Shown here: positions 1 through 7,373 of the stretch, one piece after another
How the letters are laid out: each line of letters starts with the position of its first letter
Numbering within the stretch: the first letter of the stretch is position 1
NCBI RefSeq assembly: GCF_007745175.1
Contig: NZ_CP036271.1
Location: forward strand, 5,840,314-5,904,313
DNA: 64,000 bases
Reading direction: 5' to 3'
Source of the DNA: Caulifigura coniformis
Lineage (GTDB): Bacteria > Planctomycetota > Planctomycetia > Planctomycetales > Planctomycetaceae
The notes under the pieces: model-generated
The model's input: only the letters and a program-made list of their open reading frames with translations
Told to the model about the DNA's origin: nothing
Databases searched by the model: none
Translations under genes and position numbers: made by a program

Positions 1-334
1 CGGCGAACACGAGCGCGAGGAGGAAGTCGACGAGGGGTTGCGGCGGGGATCCAGCCGGCGCGGTGGGGCGCTCGCGTCGACGACGTCCGGACTGCCAGAC
101 GAGGGGGGCTGCGAGGAGCAGGACGAGGAACGGGCTGGAGTTTTTCGAGTCTTCGAAGAAGCGGCCGTTGAGGGCTGCGGCCCTGTTACCGGCGTCTGAA
201 AAGTGGAGCGCGACGAATGCTGCAGTCGCGAACGTGATGAGGGCCCAGGCGATGGCGTGTGTGGCCGGGCGTTCGACGAGTGGCCGCCGCGGAGCGGGAT
301 CGAGCGTAGGAGCGTCGGTCGGGGCGGAAGACAC
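1..334 (-). CDS. membrane protein, N-terminal part, cut by window edge
   Basis: An open minus-strand frame runs from a GTG at 334 to the window edge, giving about 111 residues. An in-frame stop lies just upstream at about 361, and this GTG is the only usual start codon after it. The visible part has hydrophobic segments near residues 26-45 and 68-81, and a third beginning near 101. They are separated by polar loops, one of them Arg-rich (84-90). This suggests a multi-pass inner-membrane protein. No family can be named from this fragment. It lies downstream of two hairpins that end the peroxiredoxin transcript, so it probably has its own promoter. Confidence 0.6.
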   Translation of the reverse strand, partial: MSSAPTDAPTLDPAPRRPLVERPATHAIAWALITFATAAFVALHFSDAGNRAAALNGRFFEDSKNSSPFLVLLLAAPLVWQSGRRRRERPTAPAGSPPQPLVDFLLALVFA

Positions 335-389
335 GGGGGAGCGTTGGGCGGAGCGGGATCAGCCAGGCGCACAGGCGCTGGACGAAAAA

Positions 390-419
390 CGCCCCGGCGA
401 AGAGCGGACGGCCGGGGCG
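390..419 (-). terminator. Rho-independent terminator of the peroxiredoxin gene
   Basis: Read on the minus strand, CGCCCCGGC pairs with GCCGGGGCG across a 12-base loop, and a run of five T follows directly (A-run at 385-389 on the plus strand). This is a textbook intrinsic terminator, about 65 bases past the peroxiredoxin stop. Confidence 0.85.
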
Positions 420-444
420 CGAATGGCCTGGATTTCAAACGTGA

Positions 445-476
445 AGCCCCCGGCTGCTGGCGAGCGGCCGGGGGCT
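445..476. terminator. second hairpin after the peroxiredoxin gene
   Basis: AGCCCCCGGC (445-454) pairs perfectly with GCCGGGGGCT (467-476). It has no good T-run on the minus side and lies only 9 bases after the stop codon. It may stabilise the 3' end or work together with the hairpin at 390-419. Confidence 0.5.
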
Positions 477-484
477 GTTTCGAT

Positions 485-1051
485 TTACTTCAGCGACTTG
501 GCGACTTCGGCCACCGTCTTGCTGTCCTCGGCGGCCTTCACCATCTTGTCGATGTACGCGACCTTCTTGTTTTTGTCGACGATGATCGTCCAGCGGGCCG
601 TCGTGATCGGTCGGACGAGTTCCTCCGTCTTGCCGTCGATGACGGCCTTCACCGTGCCGCCAGCCTTGGTGGGAACTCCGAACGCCTCGGCGACTTTGCC
701 TTCGGTATCGGCTAACAGCGCGAAGTTGAGGTTTTCCTTCTTCTTGAAGAGCTGGTGGTTCTTCACGGTGTCGCCGCTGACGCCGACGACCTCGATACCG
801 GCCTCCTTCAGCTTGGGCAGATCGTCGCGGTAGGCGCACGCCTGCTTGGTGCACCCGCCGGTGGTGTCGGCCGGGTAGAAGTAGATCACGACGACGTTCT
901 TGCCATAGTGGTCGGAGGCCTTCCAGTCGTTCCCCTGGTCATCTTTGACCGTGAAATCCGGGGCCGCATCGCCGACTTTCACTTCGGCCGACATGACGTT
1001 CGTTCCTGCAAAGACCAGAGAAAATACCGCTGACAGAACAACCGATTTCAC
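485..1051 (-). CDS. secreted peroxiredoxin, BCP/PrxQ type
   Basis: Thiol peroxidase of the AhpC/TSA superfamily that reduces hydroperoxides. The protein has 188 residues. The peroxidatic motif PxxxTxxC is present as PADTTGGC with Cys67, and a second Cys at 72 gives the CxxxxC spacing of atypical two-Cys BCP/PrxQ enzymes. The frame is open upstream, but I chose the GTG at 1051 because AAGAGG sits 7 bases before it and the protein then opens with a signal peptide (about residues 1-22, hydrophobic, ending near MSA). It therefore probably acts in the periplasm, unlike the usual cytoplasmic BCP. It is monocistronic, with two hairpins after the stop. Confidence 0.9.
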   Translation of the reverse strand: MKSVVLSAVFSLVFAGTNVMSAEVKVGDAAPDFTVKDDQGNDWKASDHYGKNVVVIYFYPADTTGGCTKQACAYRDDLPKLKEAGIEVVGVSGDTVKNHQLFKKKENLNFALLADTEGKVAEAFGVPTKAGGTVKAVIDGKTEELVRPITTARWTIIVDKNKKVAYIDKMVKAAEDSKTVAEVAKSLK

Positions 1052-1212
1052 GAGAGCACCTCTTGGAGTGGGCAGGCCGTAAGTGGCCGTCGATGGGGCA
1101 GGACGCGTCATGCGAACGGTGTGGGACGCGGGGGAACATCCGTCCGCGATTCTGAAAGCATGAGCGCCGCGGGAAACTTCCACAACCTTGCAGGGCTTCC
1201 CGCGCCGACCGC

Positions 1213-1584
1213 TCACTTCATCGAATGCAGCCCGATCGAGTTCCCTTCACTGTCCGAGAACCACGCGATGAACCCGTGCGGTCCGATCGACTTCTTCGGG
1301 AACAGGGTCTTGCCTCCCGCCTGCTCGATCTTCACCAGGGCGGCCGGAATGTCGTCCACGGGGAAGTAGACCACCGTCCCGGTCGACGTCGGCTCGTAGC
1401 CTTTGCCCGCAATCAGCGCGCCCGCGGCCCCGGGGGCCTGAGAGTCCATCGGGAAGAAGACCATCTCGTACTCGTTGACGCGTCCCGAGGTCATCTCGAA
1501 GCCGAAGACGCTCTGGTAGAACCGGGACGCCCTGGAGAGGTCTTTGGCGGAGATCTCAAACCAGCCCACGGGGTTCATCTTCAT
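1213..1584 (-). CDS. VOC family (glyoxalase/bleomycin-resistance fold) protein
   Basis: Small cytoplasmic protein of 123 residues, typical of a single vicinal-oxygen-chelate unit. Features seen are the opening GWFEI, the helix start DLSRASRFYQSVFGFEM (residues 15-31), and the closing FSDSEGNSIGLHS strand characteristic of the fold. The substrate cannot be told from sequence; members include metal-dependent lyases, dioxygenases and drug-binding proteins. The start could be Met1 or Met3. It lies 32 bases after the HEAT-like gene on the same strand, so the two may be cotranscribed. Confidence 0.85.
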   Translation of the reverse strand: MKMNPVGWFEISAKDLSRASRFYQSVFGFEMTSGRVNEYEMVFFPMDSQAPGAAGALIAGKGYEPTSTGTVVYFPVDDIPAALVKIEQAGGKTLFPKKSIGPHGFIAWFSDSEGNSIGLHSMK

Positions 1585-1616
1585 CGCATCGCTCTCCGTC
1601 GATGGACATTCGGTCG

Positions 1617-2702
1617 TCAGTCACGCTCAAGCTTCGCCGTCATCGATTCTCCGCCGTACTTCGCCACCAGCTTCTGGCAGGCATCGCGGATTCTCGGATC
1701 GGTCCGTTGATTGTGAAGCTCAACCAGCGCGCCGGCCACCTTCAATTTCAGGGAATCGGGGATTCCGAATCCCAGTCCCCACAGGGCCCGGCCGCCGTTG
1801 TTGACCCAGTCTGGATCGCTGAGCGTCTCGATCAGGCATGCGATCACCGCTTCATTCTTCTCGGAGAGCGTCGAGACCCCGAAATAGATCGCGTCATGAT
1901 GCGAGGCCTGATCCGAAACCAGTTCGACCAGCCGGGCGGCCAGCGCGTCAGAAACACGCGCCCCCCACAGCCCTCGCAGCACTTCGCGACGAACGTTCCG
2001 ATCGTCTGACTTCAGCAGGCCCATGATGATGCGTTCGGACTCGCCCTCGATCCGGCCTTTGTCGCTGGACATGTGCAGCAGATGAGAAATCGAGGACTTC
2101 AACGCGTCGGGATCGCGAACGTAGGCATCCTGGACGACCTTCAGGTCGGAGGGCTGCCGATCGACGTTGGCGAGCGCATACAGCGCGGCCAGCAGTTCGG
2201 CGCCGCGGGCCTCCCCCGTTAACTCGAGCAGGCGTTCCCGCAGGCCCGCGCGGTCGAATTTGACGTCTCCCGTCTGCGACAGCGCGCGAAGCGCCGCCAC
2301 GCGACGCTGCGGATCGGCTCCTTTCAGAGCGTCGCGAATCTCGCCCAGCGCCTGGGTCCGTTGACGGTCGGCTCCTGACCCGATGGACCGCAGATCATTG
2401 ACCCATTGCTTCTCGAGTTTCGCAGCGTTCTGCCGGGCGCCGGCCGACATCCTCGTCAGCAGCCGGACCTCCCCGGAGGCCGATTCGAGCGTCTTCTGCA
2501 GCTCGGCCAGGGCTGCGGGGTCTGGAATCCCCTCCTTGCCGATGGCGGCCCGCCACTCCGCCACTTTCTTCTGAAGCTGGTCCGCCGCCTCGAGAGACTC
2601 CTTCGCCGCTGCCGCCGCTGAAGGGGCACTCTCCTGGGCGTACGCCGGGATGGCCAGGGTCAGTTGAACCGCCAAAACGGCCGTACTGCGTCGAAAGTCC
2701 AT
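1617..2702 (-). CDS. secreted HEAT-like repeat protein
   Basis: 361 residues. A signal peptide (about 1-22, ending AYA) is followed by an Ala/Glu-rich coiled-coil segment (about 28-110). A series of helical pairs then resembles HEAT repeats (about 120-340), with units such as RRVAALRALSQTG, RGAELLAALYALANV and RNVRREVLRGLW. These repeats usually serve protein-protein binding; no catalytic motif is visible. Location is probably periplasmic. The gene lies just upstream of the VOC gene on the same strand. Function is unknown. Confidence 0.75.
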   Translation of the reverse strand: MDFRRSTAVLAVQLTLAIPAYAQESAPSAAAAAKESLEAADQLQKKVAEWRAAIGKEGIPDPAALAELQKTLESASGEVRLLTRMSAGARQNAAKLEKQWVNDLRSIGSGADRQRTQALGEIRDALKGADPQRRVAALRALSQTGDVKFDRAGLRERLLELTGEARGAELLAALYALANVDRQPSDLKVVQDAYVRDPDALKSSISHLLHMSSDKGRIEGESERIIMGLLKSDDRNVRREVLRGLWGARVSDALAARLVELVSDQASHHDAIYFGVSTLSEKNEAVIACLIETLSDPDWVNNGGRALWGLGFGIPDSLKLKVAGALVELHNQRTDPRIRDACQKLVAKYGGESMTAKLERD

Positions 2703-2827
2703 GGGATCGCTCCGTGACAGGGCCGCTTCGTACGGCGGGCTGGCATTCAGAACATCACACGAAATTCTGCGGACCGGGGCACGAAATCACAATGACGCGC
2801 CCCATCGGCGGCGTATGGGCCAGCCGT

Positions 2828-4393
2828 TCAGCCTTTCGACCAACGCACCCCGTCCGGACGGTCTTCAACCACCACATTCAGTGCCTTGAGTGCGTCGCGA
2901 ATCTTGTCCGCCACCGCCCAGTTCTTGTTTTTCCGCGAATCAGCCCGGATGTCGAGAATCAGCTGCATCAGGCCGTCCACGAGGGCGTCGTCCGCCCCGG
3001 CATTCTTCGAAGGCGCGGTTCGGAAAACTCCCAGCGTGTTCGACAGTTCCTTGAGCAGCAGGACTCCCGCCGTGAGCGCTTTCTTCTGGAGATCGGAGGC
3101 AGCTGCGCCCCCGGTGGTCATCTGGCCGAGAGAACCGTTGAGCACCCGCCGCATGTCGAACAGGCACGCCACCGCGCCGCCCGTGTTGAAATCGTCATCC
3201 ATCGATTCGACGAACCGGTCGCGGAGCGCGATCAGTTCCCCGCAGGCCTTGGGGTTCTCCTCCTCCAGCGGCATCAGGTCGGTCGTCTTTTCGAAACTCC
3301 GGGACGCCTCCAGCGCGTAGAAGCTCTTTCCCGTCACCCGCTCGAATTCTTCAAACAGGCGATAGAAGCCCTCGAGACTCTTGCCCGTCGCCGCGATGTT
3401 CTCGAGCGAGAAATCGATCGGGCTGCGGTAGTGGGTGCTGAGGAGGAAGAACCGCACTGTCTCCGGCGGCTGGTGGGCAAAGACCGCCGTCTTCACCGAC
3501 TCGGCCCCCGCCGAGCCCGCGAGCTTCCCGGCGATCTGGTCGTCGGCCGACTGAGGGGTGTCTCCCGCTTTGCTGTGGGCGCCGCCAACCTTGCCGGATG
3601 ACTTGCCCGACTGCATCAGCCCATTGTGGAGCCAATAGCGGGCGAAGGGCTTGCCGCTGCAGCATTCCGACTGAGCAAGCTCGTTTTCGTGATGCGGGAA
3701 CATCAGGTCGAGGCCGCCGCCGTGAATGTCGATTGAGTCGCCGAGAATCTTCGCGCTCATGGCCGAACATTCGATGTGCCATCCCGGCCGGCCCGGGCCC
3801 CACGGGCTGTCCCAGGCCGGCTCGCCGGGCTTGGACGATTTCCACAGGGCGAAGTCGGCCGGATTCCGTTTCTTGTCGTTCGCTTCGACGCGCGTGCCGG
3901 CGAGCATCTGGGCGATGCTGCGGTTGGAAAGCTTGCCGTAATCCGGATCGCTCTCGACGGAGAAATAAACGTCGCCATTCAGGGGATAGGCGTGTCCCTT
4001 CTCGACGAGGCGGCCAATCATTTCGAGCATGTCGCCGATGTGATCGGTCGCATACGGGAACTGGTCGACCGAGTCGACCCCCATCAGCTTCAGGTTGTCG
4101 AAGTAGTCGGTCGTCATTTGCTCGGCCAGGGCCTTGACCGTCGTCCCCTTTTCCTGGGCTTTGACGATGAGCTTGTCGTCGACGTCCGTGATGTTGATCA
4201 CGAACTGGACGTCGAACCCCTGGTACACGAGGTAGCGCTTCACGGTGTCGAAAATGACCGGGCCGACCATGTGGCCGATGTGGGCCGGCTTGTAGACGGT
4301 CGGTCCGCACAGATACATGCGGACCTTTCCCGGCTCGACGGTCTGGAAGTCTTCCTTCTGGCGGGTCAGCGTGCTGTAGACGCGAAGCGACAT
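2828..4393 (-). CDS. cysS: cysteinyl-tRNA synthetase with an altered KMSKS region
   Basis: Charges tRNA-Cys with cysteine in the cytoplasm (class I synthetase). The protein has 521 residues from the ATG at 4393; upstream in-frame starts lack family similarity. The opening LYCGPTVY-type segment reads YLCGPTVY with zinc ligand Cys29, HIGH is intact at 38-41, and WHIECSAM and HHENELAQSEC carry the other zinc-site residues. The region that normally holds KMSKS is unusual. Between HNGLM and ETVRFFLL lies an insertion of about 50 residues rich in Gly, Ser and Lys, and the nearest thing to KMSKS is KLAGS (3512-3526), which lacks the second Lys. The rest is of normal length, so a working enzyme with a displaced loop is likelier than a pseudogene. 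Confidence 0.92.
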   Translation of the reverse strand: MSLRVYSTLTRQKEDFQTVEPGKVRMYLCGPTVYKPAHIGHMVGPVIFDTVKRYLVYQGFDVQFVINITDVDDKLIVKAQEKGTTVKALAEQMTTDYFDNLKLMGVDSVDQFPYATDHIGDMLEMIGRLVEKGHAYPLNGDVYFSVESDPDYGKLSNRSIAQMLAGTRVEANDKKRNPADFALWKSSKPGEPAWDSPWGPGRPGWHIECSAMSAKILGDSIDIHGGGLDLMFPHHENELAQSECCSGKPFARYWLHNGLMQSGKSSGKVGGAHSKAGDTPQSADDQIAGKLAGSAGAESVKTAVFAHQPPETVRFFLLSTHYRSPIDFSLENIAATGKSLEGFYRLFEEFERVTGKSFYALEASRSFEKTTDLMPLEEENPKACGELIALRDRFVESMDDDFNTGGAVACLFDMRRVLNGSLGQMTTGGAAASDLQKKALTAGVLLLKELSNTLGVFRTAPSKNAGADDALVDGLMQLILDIRADSRKNKNWAVADKIRDALKALNVVVEDRPDGVRWSKG

Positions 4394-4627
4394 AAAACTG
4401 CGTTCCGTGCAGGCGGCGAGCGTTCCCATTCAGCACCATTGCTGTTCGAGCGAACGTCCTCCCTGGGCCTTGAGCGGAATTTAGGTGGACCATGCGGCGA
4501 ATGCCAAGCACTTCTGGCCGCCAGACGCCCTCCCGACCCGCCCGGGCCTCAGATTCTGGCCGAGATCCGGAAGCAGACCGGTCCGGTCGAGGTGGAATCG
4601 GGCGGAAATACGTCGTCGAGGGTCAGT

Positions 4628-4846
4628 TCAAACCGCCGGCGGATGGCTCGCGGGCGAGCCAGCGGTCGTCCGCCGATGCTTCATCCATTCGTTCGTCAAA
4701 TGGACCGCCGTGAATCCCGTTGTCAGCGTGAACAGCGGTCCCATCCCCTCTGCGAGGCCGACGATGAACGCGAAGAGGGCACAGCCAATGCCGAAGGGGC
4801 GAAGCCGCTGCTGGAGTCTCGGGTTCGTTTCCATGCGACTGTCCAT
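4628..4846 (-). CDS. small membrane protein, unknown
   Basis: 72 residues from the ATG at 4846, which has AAGGTGG 5 bases upstream; a Met at residue 5 is an alternative. One strongly hydrophobic stretch (about residues 19-45, starting FGIGCALFAFIVG) may form one or two membrane segments, followed by a short basic tail. No family is recognised. It stands alone between cysS and the DUF1080 gene. The good ribosome-binding site and membrane profile are the reasons for calling it; the Ala/Pro-rich end is weakly supported. Confidence 0.5.
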   Translation of the reverse strand: MDSRMETNPRLQQRLRPFGIGCALFAFIVGLAEGMGPLFTLTTGFTAVHLTNEWMKHRRTTAGSPASHPPAV

Positions 4847-5011
4847 GCACGCCACCTTACCAGCCAGCCGGAAGATCGGCACGACTGGGAACGATTGGAC
4901 AGGACTTGTACAGAAAATGCGTCACACCGCCAGCGCGCTACACATCGGCCGTGCCGCGGCTTACCATCGCGCTCCTTCCTGTGTTCCCGCCCCTGTTGAT
5001 TGAGGTGACCG

Positions 5012-6334
5012 GTGCCCCGCTTTGCTGTTTCCCTGGCCCTTCTGGCCGCGCTGTCGCTCGCAGCCGGTTCCGCTTTTGCTGCCGAGCCTCCGGCCGGCTA
5101 CACGTCGCTGTTCAACGGTCAGGATCTGACCGGCTGGCACGGCGTCAAAGGAGACTTCAATCCCGAGAAATATGGGACGACGCCCCCCGAGGAAATGGCC
5201 AAGCTTCGCGAAGCCTGGGCCAAGGACGTCGCCGAGAACTGGAAGGCCGATGGCGGCGACATCTACAACAACGGCAAGGGCGTTTACCTGACGACCGACA
5301 AGGAGTTCACCGACTATGAACTCCTGATCGACTACAAGACCGTCGCCAAGGCCGACAGCGGCATCTACCTCAAGCACACCCCCCAGGTGCAGATCTGGGA
5401 CTGGACGAAGGAAGCCGACAAGTGGAAGAACCGCGCCGATTTCGGCTCGGGGAGCCTGTGGAACAACTCGGCCGGCAAGCCGGGCAAGGACGCGCTCGTC
5501 CTGGCCGACAAGCCGTTCGGTGAATGGAACAGCTTCCGCATCCGCCAGATCGGCGCCCGCACGAGCGTGTGGCTGAACGGCAAGCTCGTCGTGAAGCACG
5601 CCATCATGGAAAACTACTGGGACAAGACCCGCAAAACGCCGCTGCGGCACAAGGGCCCGGTGCAGCTTCAGACGCATGGCGGAGAGATCCGCTGGAAGAA
5701 CGTCTTCGTGAAGGAATTCACTCCGGAAGAAGCCAACCAGCTTCTCGCGGAAGATGGCGAGCCGGGCTTCGTTCCGATCTTCAACAGCCAGGACTTCACC
5801 GGCTGGCAGGGAGCCGTGGACAACTATGAAGTGGTCGACGGCGCGCTGCAGTGCAAGCCGGGCAAGGGGGGAGTCCTCTACACGAAAGAAGAGTACGGCG
5901 ACTTCAAGGTGCAGGTGGAATTCAAGCTCCCGCCGGCCGGCAACAACGGCCTGGCCATCCGATTTCCGGGTGGAGAAGGAGACGCCGCGTACATCGGCAT
6001 GACCGAGCTGCAGGTGCTGGACACCGAGGATCCGAAGTACGCGAAGCTCGATCCCCGGCAGGCTCACGGGTCGGTGTACGGCATGATTCCCGCACACCGC
6101 GGTTACCTGCGCCCTGTGGGCCAGTGGAACTTCCAGGAAGTGACCGTGAAAGGCCCGAAGATCACCGTGGAGCTCAACGGCAACGTGATCCTGGATGGCG
6201 ACGTCTCAACCGTTACCGAGTTCATGGCCAACAAGCCGCATCCGGGCAAGGACCTCGCCAAGGGGTACTTCGGATTCGCCGGTCACAAGGACCCGGTGGC
6301 GTTCCGCCGCGTCCTGATCAAGAAGCTCGATTGA
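5012..6334 (+). CDS. secreted protein with two DUF1080 (3-keto-disaccharide hydrolase) domains
   Basis: 440 residues from a GTG with GAGGTGACC just before it. A signal peptide (about 1-23, ending AFA) leads into two DUF1080 domains. The first (about 29-235) begins YTSLFNGQDLTGWHG and the second (about 250-440) begins FVPIFNSQDFTGWQG. DUF1080 is a concanavalin-like jelly roll, and some members hydrolyse 3-keto-glycosides made by Gfo/Idh-type oxidoreductases; others only bind sugars. The family is greatly expanded in planctomycetes, where it is linked to polysaccharide use. Both domains keep the paired inner strand motif (SGIYL and NGLAIR). A strong double hairpin follows the stop. The exact substrate is unknown. 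Confidence 0.9.
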   Translation: MPRFAVSLALLAALSLAAGSAFAAEPPAGYTSLFNGQDLTGWHGVKGDFNPEKYGTTPPEEMAKLREAWAKDVAENWKADGGDIYNNGKGVYLTTDKEFTDYELLIDYKTVAKADSGIYLKHTPQVQIWDWTKEADKWKNRADFGSGSLWNNSAGKPGKDALVLADKPFGEWNSFRIRQIGARTSVWLNGKLVVKHAIMENYWDKTRKTPLRHKGPVQLQTHGGEIRWKNVFVKEFTPEEANQLLAEDGEPGFVPIFNSQDFTGWQGAVDNYEVVDGALQCKPGKGGVLYTKEEYGDFKVQVEFKLPPAGNNGLAIRFPGGEGDAAYIGMTELQVLDTEDPKYAKLDPRQAHGSVYGMIPAHRGYLRPVGQWNFQEVTVKGPKITVELNGNVILDGDVSTVTEFMANKPHPGKDLAKGYFGFAGHKDPVAFRRVLIKKLD

Positions 6335-6342
6335 TCTGAGCG

Positions 6343-6376
6343 GGCGTGGCCCACCGGGCTTCCGGTGGGCCACGCC
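6343..6376 (+). terminator. long GC hairpin after the DUF1080 gene
   Basis: GGCGTGGCCCACCGG pairs perfectly with CCGGTGGGCCACGCC around a 4-base loop, starting 8 bases after the stop codon. No T-run follows directly, so it may act as a 3' stabilising hairpin in series with the next one. Confidence 0.7.
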
Positions 6377-6390
6377 TGTCATGAAAAAAA

Positions 6391-6431
6391 AAGAACGGCC
6401 TCGACGTTCCGTGAACGTCGAGGCCGTTCTT
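6391..6431. terminator. bidirectional intrinsic terminator between convergent genes
   Basis: A perfect 19-base stem (6391-6409 with 6413-6431, loop CGT). TTTTT follows on the plus strand and an A-run (6384-6392) gives a T-run on the minus strand. It sits between the DUF1080 gene and the convergent acidic-protein gene and can serve both. Confidence 0.85.
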
Positions 6432-6499
6432 GTTTTTGACGCTGTCTGCTTTTGATTCACGGCGAATCGGGATTCAGGGCGAATCAGAGGGCTCGAGGC

Positions 6500-6805
6500 T
6501 CAGTAGTCCTCGTCTTCTTCCTCTTCCTCATCGTCGTCGTCATCATCGTCGTCGAGGTCGTCTTCGTCGTCGAATTCCTCGTCGTCGAACTCCTCGTCGT
6601 CGAATTCTTCTTCATCGTCGAATTCTTCTTCCTCGTCGTCGAATTCTTCGTCGTCTTCCTCTTCTTCTTCGTCGTCGCCGAACTCTTCCGAGTCTTCGAA
6701 CTCTTCATCGCCCATCACGATGGTTCCGGCGGCTCCAAAGAGTTCTTCATCGGCGGCGCCGGTCTCAGTAAGCCTGGACCCGGCGTCAAAGCTGGTCTTC
6801 ATCAT
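6500..6805 (-). CDS. small protein with a long poly-Asp/Glu tail
   Basis: 101 residues from the ATG at 6805 (a second ATG follows directly), with GAGAGG about 9 bases upstream. The first 35 residues are ordinary. Residue 40 onward is almost entirely Asp and Glu with spaced Phe, in repeats such as EEFDDEEEEFDDEEEFDD. Low-complexity acidic tails of this kind bind basic partners or act as nucleic-acid mimics, as in the RNA polymerase delta subunit, but nothing else here resembles delta. The repeat is built from GAC/GAT/GAA codons. I recognise no family. Confidence 0.7.
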   Translation of the reverse strand: MMKTSFDAGSRLTETGAADEELFGAAGTIVMGDEEFEDSEEFGDDEEEEEDDEEFDDEEEEFDDEEEFDDEEFDDEEFDDEDDLDDDDDDDDEEEEEDEDY

Positions 6806-7373
6806 CGGTGGCAACCTCTCACTCTGTTGCGGGTGGTTCGGAACCAGCCGTCCGATGACGGCCACAGTTTCAACTGCAACGGTTCACACTTCTTTAACTT
6901 CGAACGGCGCAGACTCAGGACCTGTGAGACGACGATTGCCGCCCGACTTTGCGTTCTCTGCCGCCCAGCGCGGTGGTGAACGCCCCATTCGCACGTTCAA
7001 ACTGCGCGTCTGTTAGCCGATGGAACCGCGGGCTGTCAAGCAACCCAAACCCCTCACTCAGGGCGAATTCCAAGGCGAGGTTACGATCGGCCGGGCAGTG
7101 CCGGGGGCGTGAGCAAAATCTGGCGAATCCACCGGACTTTCCAAAGACGCGACCTGCCGGCCTCCGGCAGGTCGCGGCCCCCGTCCCAACCCCCTGTCGC
7201 CGGGAGAGCGCGGACCCCGCGGGGCATGCGCCCGGCGGCGGTGATCGCACCGCCCTCACACCTTCGGAGCCGGGCCGGCCTGTTTCCCGGGTTTCTGGAC
7301 ATCGCTACTATCCCGGGACAGGCCCGCCCTATCATTTGCGGGGGCTCCCCAGGTAGCGATCAGGATTCTGTTC
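6806..7373. other. intergenic region upstream of the M16 peptidase
   Basis: 568 bases with no supported gene between divergent genes, so it must hold promoters for both. The one clear structure is a perfect inverted repeat at 7149-7175 (GCGACCTGCCGG, loop CCT, then its complement), with no T-run next to it. Short open frames here lack credible start sites and codon pattern. Confidence 0.5.
7149..7175. repeat. perfect 12-bp inverted repeat
   Basis: GCGACCTGCCGG pairs with CCGGCAGGTCGC around a 3-base loop, about 200 bases before the M16 peptidase start. It has no T-run on either side, so termination is doubtful; it may be a regulatory or repetitive hairpin. Confidence 0.6.

Noticed and set aside
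6430-6771. Plus-strand Arg-rich frame opposite the acidic protein gene
   Set aside because: It is the mirror of the GAN-codon run. The minus-strand frame has the ribosome-binding site and an ordinary N terminus.
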